Shown one piece after another: positions 38,185 to 45,708 of a stretch of DNA of 64,000 nucleotides. Both the position numbers and the translations under genes were made by a program. The notes beneath the pieces were generated by a model. The model made no database searches and had not been told where the DNA came from. It worked only from the letters and a program-made list of their open reading frames with translations. Source of the DNA: Deinococcus marmoris (GTDB taxonomy: Bacteria; Deinococcota; Deinococci; Deinococcales; Deinococcaceae); NCBI RefSeq assembly GCF_001949125.1, contig NZ_MSTI01000107.1, positions 21,092 through 85,091 of the forward strand. The letters are read 5' to 3'. Numbering within the stretch: position 1 is the stretch's first letter; every line of letters starts with the position of its first letter.

Positions 38185-39698
38185 CGGCCCGTTGCCCCGG
38201 TCACGGCGTCAGTCGCGGCCACCACACCCAGCAGCAGGGAAGGAAAGATGCCCAGCAGCAGCGAGAGGGCCGCCAGCGGCACAATGGCCCACAACTCACG
38301 CCCGTTCAAATCCTGAATGTCCAGGCCGTCGGGTTTCTGGCCCATCAGCACGCCCGCCAGCACACGCAGGTACAGACCCGTCGAAACCAGCAACCCGATG
38401 ACCGCCAGTACCGCCCACCAGACGTTCACGCCCACTGCGCCGCCGATCACCTGAAACTCAGCCACGAAGCCTGATAGTGCCGGCAGCCCCAGCGAGCCGA
38501 AGGCCAGCAATGCCAGCAGTCCGGCGAAGCGGGGCAGGGCCATCAGCCCGCCGAAAGCGTCAATGTTCCGTGTTCCGGCACGGTGGCCCAGGATGCCCAC
38601 CAGGAAGAACATCCCCCCGGTCAGCAGGCCGTGGCTGACCATCTGGAAGGCCGCGCCACCTAACACCAGTTCCCGCACCGCCGGACTGTTCGTCAGCCCC
38701 CACAGGCCCGCAGCCAGCATCACGTAGCCCATGTGGTTAATGGAGGTGTAGGCGATTAGCCGCTTGAGATCGCGCTGGGCCAGAGCGGCCAGTGCGCCGT
38801 AGACCATAGAGATCACGCCCAGTGCGGCCAGCAGCCAGCCATACTGCCGTACCGTGTCCGGCATCAGTGGCAGCAGGATGTACAGCAATCCGAACGCGCC
38901 CATCTTGAGCTGCGCCCCGGCCAGCATCACGCTGCCTTCAGTGGGCGCTTCCACATGCGCGTCGGGCAGCCAGTTGTGCAGCGGGAAGGTGGGCAGTTTG
39001 ACCCCAAAACCCAGCAGCAGCCCCAGCATGACCCAGAAGGCGGCAGGCGTTCCGGCGTAGGGCTGCGCCGCCGCGACGGCTGTGATGGAAAAGCTATGGG
39101 CCGCGCCATTTGTGCCAGGGGTGCCGAGGTACAGCGCCAGAAACGAGAGCAGCATGGCGAGGCTGCCCGCGCGCGTGTACAGGAAGAACTTCATGGCCGC
39201 GTAGCGTCGTCCCTCGCCGCCCCAGATGCCCACGATGAAATACATCGGCACCAGCGCCACTTCAAAGAATAGATAGAACAGCAGCAGATCCTGAGCTGCA
39301 AAGAGGCCCAGCAAGCCCGTTCCCATCAGTAAAAAGAGAAAGGCGTGTTCTTTGACGCGCTCACGCTGGGGCAACACGTAGACCATCACCAGCAGCATCA
39401 GCAGCGCCGTCAGGACGATCATGGCAAGCCCCAGACCGCTCAGGCCCACGTCGTAACTCGCGCCAATGGAAGGAATCCAGTCCAGCAATGTGCGCGATTG
39501 GACGCCGCCCGCCGCGCCGCCGAGACCTGAACGGTCAAAGCCTAGCCACAGCCACAGGCTGCCCAGCAGGGTAAGTCCCGAGCCGCCCAGCGCCGTCCAG
39601 CGCAGCAACGCGGGGCGCGAGGCGGGCAGCGCCAGAATCAGCAGGCCGGTCAACAGGGGCAGAAAGATGATGAGGTTCACCATGATTGGGCCATCCAT
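38181..39698 (-). CDS. nuoM: Complex I membrane subunit M homologue (antiporter-like)
   Basis: The 505-residue protein resembles NuoM with about 14 helices. The key charged residues are present: Glu in FFEVALVPMYF, Lys in FGVKLPTFPLHNWLPDAH and Glu in LPALSGFVAEFQV. It therefore keeps a full proton-transfer set, unlike NuoN here. The start could instead be the ATG at 39683 (MVNLIIFLPL), the usual NuoM opening. It lies 43 bases after nuoL and overlaps nuoN by four. Confidence 0.92.
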   Translation of the reverse strand: MDGPIMVNLIIFLPLLTGLLILALPASRPALLRWTALGGSGLTLLGSLWLWLGFDRSGLGGAAGGVQSRTLLDWIPSIGASYDVGLSGLGLAMIVLTALLMLLVMVYVLPQRERVKEHAFLFLLMGTGLLGLFAAQDLLLFYLFFEVALVPMYFIVGIWGGEGRRYAAMKFFLYTRAGSLAMLLSFLALYLGTPGTNGAAHSFSITAVAAAQPYAGTPAAFWVMLGLLLGFGVKLPTFPLHNWLPDAHVEAPTEGSVMLAGAQLKMGAFGLLYILLPLMPDTVRQYGWLLAALGVISMVYGALAALAQRDLKRLIAYTSINHMGYVMLAAGLWGLTNSPAVRELVLGGAAFQMVSHGLLTGGMFFLVGILGHRAGTRNIDAFGGLMALPRFAGLLALLAFGSLGLPALSGFVAEFQVIGGAVGVNVWWAVLAVIGLLVSTGLYLRVLAGVLMGQKPDGLDIQDLNGRELWAIVPLAALSLLLGIFPSLLLGVVAATDAVTGATGR

Positions 39699-39741
39699 TG
39701 TTGTGAGTTATTCAAAACACTTTTTGCCGAAGCGGCGGCCT

Positions 39742-41649
39742 TCAGCGCCATAGCACTGCCCCCAGCGTCATAACCAGCATCCAGCCGAAGAGAATCAAGG
39801 TGTAGAGGTAGATCTTCCCGCTTTCCAGGCCACGCAGCCACGTCCCCAGGCTGCCTAATCCCCGCGCCAGACCATCGGCCCCCTGCGCGAAACCGCCTTC
39901 CTCGGCGCGTGCGGTCAGGTTCGCGCCCGACACGGCGAAATCGGCGACGGCCCGCCCAGAGGTGTCCAGACCGGATTCCGCATGCTGAACGCCCCGGCTG
40001 CTGCCTAGGGCTGCATGGGCCACCGCCCGCGCCGCGCCGTCCAGTCCAGCTTCCACCCGTTGCAGGGCGAGAGACAGCGCCCAGGTCAGGTGCGCCACAC
40101 CCACAGTCAGGCTTTCCAGCGCTGCACCCAGCGCACGCGGCCACATTCCGAGTGCGGGGGCGTCGCTGAGCCGCGCCGCCCGCACGCCGCCCCAGACCAG
40201 GCCCAGCACACTGGCGGCAATAGCGGCAATTCGCCAGCCCAGCGCCACTTCCGGGGCTTCGGGGAACGGCAGCAGGTCACGCAGCGCCCCGCCCAGCAGA
40301 CCGCCAAACAGCGCGGCAACGGCCAGGATCAACGCGGGCCAGACCATCAAAGCGCCCACCTCACGCGCCTCTGTCTTCCTCTCCCCCGGCCAGAATGTCG
40401 TCACGCCCGCCCGCGCGATGTAGACGCCTGCCAGGAAGATCAGCCCCAGCATGAACAGGCCGGTCCACGCGCCGCTTTGGACCGCCGTCCCTAAAATCGC
40501 TTCTTCGCTCCAGAACGCGCCGAAGGGCGGCACCCCCGCCAGCGTCAGGCCCGCCAGGGTGAAGGCCGTGGCTGTCAGTGGCATGGTCCGCCCCAGGCCG
40601 CCCAGTTTGCCCAGGTTCAGCGTGCCTGCCGCGTGCTGCACTGCTCCAGCACTCAGGAACAGTGCCGACTTGAACAGCGCATGGACGCCCAGGTGAAAGG
40701 CTGCCGCGTAAGGGCCGCCCAGCCCGTAGACGAAGAACATCTCGCCGAGCTGCGACACCGTGGACCACGCCAGCACCCGCTTGAGGTCCGTCTGGGCGGT
40801 GGCGACGAGGGCGGAAAATAGCGCCGTCAGACCGCCGATCACCGCCACCGCCAGCAAGACGGCGGGCGCGGCGGCGAACAGTGGCTCCAGCCTCAACAGC
40901 AGGTACACCCCTGCCGCCACCATCGTGGCCGAGTGCAGCAGCGCCGAAACGGGCGTCGGCCCCACCATCGCGTCCGGCAGCCAGGCGGTCAGCGGCAGTT
41001 GGGCGCTCTTGCCGATGGCCCCGATTAAAAAGAGCAGGGCCAGTAGTTCCACCGTTCCAGCAGGCAGATTCACCACCTGTCCTAGTAGCGCGCCAATATC
41101 GCTGGTGCCCGTCAAATTCAATGCTAGCAGCCAGCCGAGCAGCAGCCCCACATCCCCCACGCGCGTCATCAGAAACGCCCTCAGGGCAGCTTTACGGGCC
41201 TCTACTTGGGTGAAGTGGAAGCCGATCAGCAGGTGAGAGGCCAGTCCCACGCCCTCCCACGCGGCAAACAGCAGTGCGAAGGAGTCGGCCAGCACCAGCG
41301 TCAGCATTGCGCCGAGGAAGAAGGACAGGGTGGCGAAGAAGCGCGGCTGCCGGGTCTCGCCGCGCATGTAGCCCACCGCATAGACGCTGACCAGCAGGCC
41401 CACACCTGCAACCAGGAAACTCAGCAGTCTGGAAAGGCCGTCCAGTGACAGGCCCACCGTCAGTTGAAATGATCCTGACTCAAACCACGGTCCCGACAGT
41501 GCCGGACTTGCCCTGCCAATCAGCAGCAGCGCCAGCACCGATACGCTGACGCCGAGGACGTTGAGCCAGCCTGCGTATCTGCCCCACACAGCGATCAGCA
41601 GGGAGGCGGTCAGCGGCGCGAGCGGCACCAGCAGCAGCAACGCCGTCAC
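39742..41649 (-). CDS. nuoL: Complex I membrane subunit L homologue (antiporter-like)
   Basis: The 635-residue protein resembles NuoL, including a long C-terminal region ending in a last transmembrane helix (YLYTLILFGWMLVMTLGAVL), consistent with the lateral helix. Conserved are Glu in FAAWEGVGLASHLL and Lys in AIGKSAQLPLTAWLPDAM. The TM12 Lys of other NuoL proteins (SKDAIL) is replaced by Glu (FWSEEAIL). A GTG start overlaps the nuoK stop. The C-terminal segment is Ala-rich and amphipathic. Confidence 0.92.
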   Translation of the reverse strand: MTALLLLVPLAPLTASLLIAVWGRYAGWLNVLGVSVSVLALLLIGRASPALSGPWFESGSFQLTVGLSLDGLSRLLSFLVAGVGLLVSVYAVGYMRGETRQPRFFATLSFFLGAMLTLVLADSFALLFAAWEGVGLASHLLIGFHFTQVEARKAALRAFLMTRVGDVGLLLGWLLALNLTGTSDIGALLGQVVNLPAGTVELLALLFLIGAIGKSAQLPLTAWLPDAMVGPTPVSALLHSATMVAAGVYLLLRLEPLFAAAPAVLLAVAVIGGLTALFSALVATAQTDLKRVLAWSTVSQLGEMFFVYGLGGPYAAAFHLGVHALFKSALFLSAGAVQHAAGTLNLGKLGGLGRTMPLTATAFTLAGLTLAGVPPFGAFWSEEAILGTAVQSGAWTGLFMLGLIFLAGVYIARAGVTTFWPGERKTEAREVGALMVWPALILAVAALFGGLLGGALRDLLPFPEAPEVALGWRIAAIAASVLGLVWGGVRAARLSDAPALGMWPRALGAALESLTVGVAHLTWALSLALQRVEAGLDGAARAVAHAALGSSRGVQHAESGLDTSGRAVADFAVSGANLTARAEEGGFAQGADGLARGLGSLGTWLRGLESGKIYLYTLILFGWMLVMTLGAVLWR

Positions 41650-41957
41650 CCTTTCAGCTCCTGATAGTCGTCTACCTGCTGCGTCTGGCGGTTGCGGTAC
41701 AGCAGCATCATGATGGCGAGGCCCACCGCCATTTCTATGGCCCCCACGGTCACGATCAGGATGGTAAAGATCTGGCCGGAGTAGTCGTCAGGCCGCACGT
41801 AACGCCAGAAGGCGATCAGGTTGAGGCCAATGGCGTTGAGCAGCAGTTCCACGCCCATCAGGACCATCACGGCGGAGCGCTGCGCCACCACCGTGTAAAT
41901 GCCGATGCCGAACAGCAGGGCCGCCACGATCAGGTAAGCGCTCAGGGGCAGGGTCAC
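41646..41957 (-). CDS. nuoK: Complex I membrane subunit K homologue
   Basis: The 103-residue protein has three helices. Both essential membrane Glu residues are present, in LMGVELLLNAIGLNLIAFWR and GAIEMAVGLAIMM. Length and pattern are normal for NuoK. A GTG start overlaps the nuoJ stop (GTGA) and its own stop overlaps nuoL, so the subunits are tightly coupled. Confidence 0.93.
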   Translation of the reverse strand: MTLPLSAYLIVAALLFGIGIYTVVAQRSAVMVLMGVELLLNAIGLNLIAFWRYVRPDDYSGQIFTILIVTVGAIEMAVGLAIMMLLYRNRQTQQVDDYQELKG

Positions 41958-43117
41958 GGTTCGTCCTTTGAGATGGGGACAGGATTCTTGTCGGCAGTCA
42001 CATAAGCCTCCCGCCCCGGATCGGAGGGATGGGAGCCGGGACGTTGCAGGAACACCGCGCCGAAGATGCCGAGCAGGATCAGCAGGCCCGCGCCCTCAAA
42101 GGCGATCATGTATTTGCCCATCAGCAGCATGCCGATCTGCTGCGGCGAATCGGTGCTGAAGGCGACGTTGCTGATGGGCCACGCCGGACGCCACAGCAGC
42201 AGGCCCACCAGCACGGCGGTCACGGCGAGACCCAGCCACGCGGCCCAGGGGCGGGCGGGCGTGACCATGCTCATGTCCATACCGCCCATATCCATATCGC
42301 CGTTCATACCGCCCATGTCACCGTCCATCTGCATGTCGCCGTGATCCATGCCGGACATACCACCCATATCCATCTTCCCGTGATCCATGCTGGAGTGGTC
42401 CATCTGTGCCTGCCCGCTGCCGCTTTCCGGTGACACCGGCCCCGGCTCTTCACCGTGCGGCATGGCGTGGTGGGCCTGGGTCTGGCCTGCATCCATTTCA
42501 CCGTGGGTCATCCTGGAATGATCAGCACCCCATGTTGATTGCTCAGGGCCAGAGTCCCCATGCGTCATCTGCGCCTCATCCGCTCCAGCGTGATTCATGG
42601 CGGCGTGGTGGTGGGCGGGGTGCGCCCGGTTCCCGTCGCCCATGTCCATCTTCATACTGCCGTGATCCATGCCCGCCATACCGTCGCTGGGTGCGTCGGC
42701 CTGACCGTGTCCGTCATCTGCGCTGGAGGAAGCATCGCCGTGGCCCATCCCGGCCATATCGTGGCCCTGATGCCCGTTCCCGTCGTTCTCGCCCTGCGGC
42801 TTCAGGCCCCGGCTGAACAGACGCTCCACCGGCGACATCTGCATCCCGGCCATCATCGCGCCGCCGGGGTCCATCGAGAACAGCAGCATGAACAGGATCA
42901 TCACCAACATCCCGCCGATGTACATCATGATTTGCAGCAGCCCGATCAGGTCAGCGGACAGCAGGATAAACAGCCCCGCCACGCCGATGAACGAGGCCAT
43001 TAAAAAGATGCCGCTGCGGAACATACTCATGGTGGTGGTCATACCCAGCGCGCCAAGCACTGCCAGAAGGGCAAACAGGCCGAAGGCCAGCCACTGCATC
43101 GCTACGCTCAGGATCAC
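41954..43117 (-). CDS. nuoJ: Complex I subunit J homologue with a Met/His-rich insert
   Basis: The 387-residue protein is about twice the usual NuoJ length. Helices 1-3 cover residues about 7-80 (the third includes LLQIMMYIGGMLVMILFMLL). Helices 4-5 follow from about 290 and include KYMIAFEGAGLLILLGIFG. Between them, residues about 110-285 (DNA 42263-42790) form a loop with about 27 Met and 19 His in motifs such as MDHGSMKMDM, MDHSSMDHGKM and GMDHGDMQMD. These resemble copper-binding repeats of CopA/PcoA oxidases. The GTG start overlaps the nuoH stop. Confidence 0.88.
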   Translation of the reverse strand: MILSVAMQWLAFGLFALLAVLGALGMTTTMSMFRSGIFLMASFIGVAGLFILLSADLIGLLQIMMYIGGMLVMILFMLLFSMDPGGAMMAGMQMSPVERLFSRGLKPQGENDGNGHQGHDMAGMGHGDASSSADDGHGQADAPSDGMAGMDHGSMKMDMGDGNRAHPAHHHAAMNHAGADEAQMTHGDSGPEQSTWGADHSRMTHGEMDAGQTQAHHAMPHGEEPGPVSPESGSGQAQMDHSSMDHGKMDMGGMSGMDHGDMQMDGDMGGMNGDMDMGGMDMSMVTPARPWAAWLGLAVTAVLVGLLLWRPAWPISNVAFSTDSPQQIGMLLMGKYMIAFEGAGLLILLGIFGAVFLQRPGSHPSDPGREAYVTADKNPVPISKDEP

Positions 43118-44022
43118 TGTGGCCCCCCCCCCGCCAGAATCAGCCCGCCGACGATCAGCACGTTGAGAAGTCCAGCGGGAATCAGGATGCGCCATGACAG
43201 AGACAGCATCTGCGCGGTGCTGAGCGGCTTGAAGCGTCGGCCCAGCCACAGCATCAACGCCATCAGCGCGAAGGTCTTGAGCAGCATCCACACCGGGCCG
43301 GGCAGCCACGGTCCCAGCCAGCCGCCCAGATAGAGCAGCGCGCCCATCGCCGCGACCACGAACAGCAGCCCGGCCAGCGATACGCGCCACAGCAGCGCTT
43401 TCCAGCCGCCTACCGCGCTCAACACGCCGCCGCCAATGTGTTCGGACAGCGGCTCGTAAAACGGCGCGCGGTACGCCTGCATCAGCCCGGTGATCAGGTA
43501 CAGGATGAAGCCCAGCGGTTGCAACACGATGAACCAGACGTCACTCTGCGCCTCCACGATGCGGGTGGTGGACAGCGAGGCGGCCATCATCAGCGCGCCG
43601 ACGTAGGCCAGTCCCAGTGGCACCACGTACGACACGAGCTGCGCAGTAATGCGGTAAAAACTTTCCACCGCGTTGCGGCTTCCCGCGCCCCAGCCGCCCA
43701 GCGCCACGCCCAGCACCACAAAATCCACCACCACGATGAAGTAAAAAGCCCCGATGCCCAGGTCTGCTCCGATCAGCCCCGGTCCAAACGGCAGGACTGC
43801 TGCCGCCGCCGTCACGCCGAACAGCGCCGAAATGGGGCCAGCAGGATACATCCAGCGGTCCGCATGGCCCAGTTGCACGTCTTGATCTAGAGTGAGCGGC
43901 TGCGCGGCCCCAACTGCGGGCGTCAGCGCCCGTTCCAGCCAGAAAGTCAGTGCCGCGCCGACACACAGCGCCAGCAGGGTCAGGAAAGCGCCGCCGACTA
44001 TACCTATTCCAGCTACTCCCAT
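43114..44022 (-). CDS. nuoH: Complex I membrane subunit H homologue, diverged
   Basis: The 302-residue protein has about eight helices and NuoH-like stretches (VLGVALGGWGAGSRNAV, ITAQLVSYVVPLGLAYVGAL). The acidic loop that shapes the quinone site in other NuoH proteins (AETNRAPFDLPEAESEL and on) is diverged to YRAPFYEPLSEHIGGGVLSA. The contact surface for NuoB/NuoD may therefore be gone. The ATG at 44022 overlaps the nuoA stop by ten bases and begins at the first helix. Confidence 0.82.
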   Translation of the reverse strand: MGVAGIGIVGGAFLTLLALCVGAALTFWLERALTPAVGAAQPLTLDQDVQLGHADRWMYPAGPISALFGVTAAAAVLPFGPGLIGADLGIGAFYFIVVVDFVVLGVALGGWGAGSRNAVESFYRITAQLVSYVVPLGLAYVGALMMAASLSTTRIVEAQSDVWFIVLQPLGFILYLITGLMQAYRAPFYEPLSEHIGGGVLSAVGGWKALLWRVSLAGLLFVVAAMGALLYLGGWLGPWLPGPVWMLLKTFALMALMLWLGRRFKPLSTAQMLSLSWRILIPAGLLNVLIVGGLILAGGGPQ

Positions 44023-44330
44023 TCCAGCCCGCCCATTTTCCAGGCATAGGTCAGACCAGTCAGCAGAATGGCGATAAAGACCAGCATGTCCAGAAAAGCC
44101 TCCAGCCCAATGCCCCGGAACACGACGGCCCACGGGTACATGAAGATCATTTCCATGTCGAAAGCCAGAAAGATCAGGGCGTAGGTGGGGAAGCCGAAGC
44201 GGTACTGCTTCCAGGCGTCGGGCAGTGTGAGGTGCCGGACCTGGGGACGCCAGAGGGCGGCGGCCAGCAGCGCCAGCCCGAAGACCAGCAGAGCGGCCAG
44301 CGCAACAGCGGAGTAAAGGTTGAGCAGCAT
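44013..44330 (-). CDS. nuoA: Complex I membrane subunit A homologue
   Basis: The 105-residue protein has three helices and the conserved FDMEMIFMYPWAVVFR and the C-terminal LTYAWKMGGLEWE. The first loop is short and lacks the YECG Cys motif found in ordinary NuoA (here WKQYRFGFPTYALIF). It is the first of the seven complex I genes, 20 bases after a membrane DUF305 gene. Confidence 0.88.
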   Translation of the reverse strand: MLLNLYSAVALAALLVFGLALLAAALWRPQVRHLTLPDAWKQYRFGFPTYALIFLAFDMEMIFMYPWAVVFRGIGLEAFLDMLVFIAILLTGLTYAWKMGGLEWE

Positions 44331-44349
44331 AGAGGCTCCCCGGTCCAGA

Positions 44350-44880
44350 TTATTTCTTGCTCTCCAGATCGGCGATCAGCACTTTCATCTCAGCAATTTC
44401 GCGGACCTGGGCTTTGATGATGCCGTCGGCCAGTTCGCGCACGCGCGGATCTTTGATCTGCGCCCGCTCGCTGGTCAGGATGGCAATGGAGTGGTGCGGG
44501 ATCATGGCTTTCATCCACGCCACGTCACCCACGGTAACCTGGGACCGCACCAGGTACAACGCGCCAGCAAAGACCGCCACGCTGCCGATCAGGATGCCCA
44601 TGTTGGTCCGGCTGTTTTTGTACATGTTCAGCATGTACCCCAGCATGATCAGGGCCATCACCGCGCCCATGTACAGCGCCATCCACATCCGCGTCTGGCT
44701 GAAGTAAATATGATCCCACTGATAGGTATTCAGGTACATCAGACCGTACATGATCACGGTGGAGGTGGCAATCATGGCGGCAAAACGTCCGTAACTGCCG
44801 CCCATCGACTTTTTCTTGGAATGATCGGGCATGGCGTTGTCGTCGCCGTGGCCCGGCGTACGATGCATGGATTCGTTCAT
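44350..44880 (-). CDS. Membrane DUF305 protein
   Basis: The 176-residue protein has an N-terminal His/Met-bearing tail (MHRTPGHGDDNAMPDH). Three helices follow (starting near MIATSTVIMYGLMYL, MWMALYMGAVMALIML and MGILIGSVAVFAGALYL). A C-terminal DUF305 segment has MKAMIPHHSIAILTSERA. It is likely a copper-binding membrane protein. The ATG follows GGAGAAATCC. It lies between the copper-storage gene and nuoA, linking the complex I genes to copper. Confidence 0.85.
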   Translation of the reverse strand: MNESMHRTPGHGDDNAMPDHSKKKSMGGSYGRFAAMIATSTVIMYGLMYLNTYQWDHIYFSQTRMWMALYMGAVMALIMLGYMLNMYKNSRTNMGILIGSVAVFAGALYLVRSQVTVGDVAWMKAMIPHHSIAILTSERAQIKDPRVRELADGIIKAQVREIAEMKVLIADLESKK

Positions 44881-44912
44881 GGATTTCTCCTGGGCCGCAC
44901 ATCTGGGCGCGG

Positions 44913-44948
44913 AAAAAACCGCCTGCCAGCTTGATGTCCCTGGCAGGC
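44913..44948 (-). terminator. Terminator-like hairpin between copper-storage gene and DUF305
   Basis: On the minus strand GCCTGCCA, a 12-base loop, TGGCAGGC and then GGTTTTTT form a hairpin followed by a T-run. It would stop part of the transcripts from the copper-storage promoter, lowering expression of the DUF305-nuo genes relative to it, unless they have their own promoter. Confidence 0.6.
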
Positions 44949-44973
44949 AGCGAGCGTCGTGAACTTCAGGCGT

Positions 44974-45408
44974 TCAGTTCAGGGTCGCCAGCAGTGCCTG
45001 GCAGGCCTGCTCGCAACGGCGGCAAGACTCCATGCACACCTCGCAGTGCTTCATGCTCATCTTCTCGGCGTGCTGCTGGCATTCGTCACCACACGCTTTG
45101 CAGGCGGCTAGGCAGCTCTGAAGTTGCGCGCGGATCACGGCCAGTTCTGGCTGCGTCTGGCGCACCAGCACGCGCCCGGTGGTGATGCAGATGTCGGCGC
45201 AATCCGAGTTGAGACGGATGCAGTGCATCAGGTGTCCGGCGTGTTCGGTCTCGCCCAGGCAAGCGTCGGCGCAGGAGGTGCAGATCTGCGCGCACTCGAA
45301 ACAGGCGTCGATGCACTCGGTCAGCGCACCCAGATCGAAAGGCGACTTGTCAATCTGCGGGTGCATCTGCAGCATACGGGTGATGGTGGAACCGGCGTTC
45401 TGGGTCAT
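44974..45408 (-). CDS. Four-helix-bundle copper-storage protein (Csp/DUF326)
   Basis: The 144-residue protein contains 18 Cys, mostly as CxxxC on helices (ECIDACFECAQICTSCADAC, CLAACKACGDEC, CEVCMESCRRC). This is the pattern of Csp proteins that bind many Cu(I) ions in a four-helix bundle. There is no signal peptide, so it is the cytosolic type. The ATG at 45408 follows GGAGG. It heads the nine-gene leftward cluster. Confidence 0.9.
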   Translation of the reverse strand: MTQNAGSTITRMLQMHPQIDKSPFDLGALTECIDACFECAQICTSCADACLGETEHAGHLMHCIRLNSDCADICITTGRVLVRQTQPELAVIRAQLQSCLAACKACGDECQQHAEKMSMKHCEVCMESCRRCEQACQALLATLN

Positions 45409-45543
45409 GGCAAAACCTCCAGGAATGGGATGGGAAGAAATGGCGGAGCGGTCCGGGAGCATCAGATCATCGTCGGGAGAGGCCGCCAGGGTTCGGGCCG
45501 ACGGGTGAACAATTTCTGATGCACCACTGATCTAAGTCGCTTC

Positions 45544-45564
45544 CTGTTAAGTTCGTGTAAAGCG
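45544..45564 (-). promoter_or_regulatory. Direct-repeat box before the copper-storage/nuo cluster
   Basis: On the minus strand the sequence reads CTTTACACGAACTTAACAG, the same as at 33495-33515 except one base. It is followed 8 bases later by a possible -10 (TTAGAT, 45530-45535 on the plus-strand numbering). The spacing to the -10 is similar at both loci, so one response regulator likely activates both. Confidence 0.65.
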
Positions 45565-45708
45565 CAGGCTTGCGTTAAGTATCCTTCAAGGTGAATGGAC
45601 TGGGAAACGTGCAGTCGTAGCGCTGGATAACAGCAGAGGAACGCCTGGAATTCACGGCAATAGGGTCATGTGGCTCCAGCACCAGACCACTTTCTGAGTT
45701 CACTGTTT

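Noticed and set aside
42029..43003. Plus-strand His-rich frames opposite nuoJ
   Set aside because: They are complements of the Met/His-rich insert; nuoJ helices and GTGA overlaps with nuoH and nuoK fix the coding strand.
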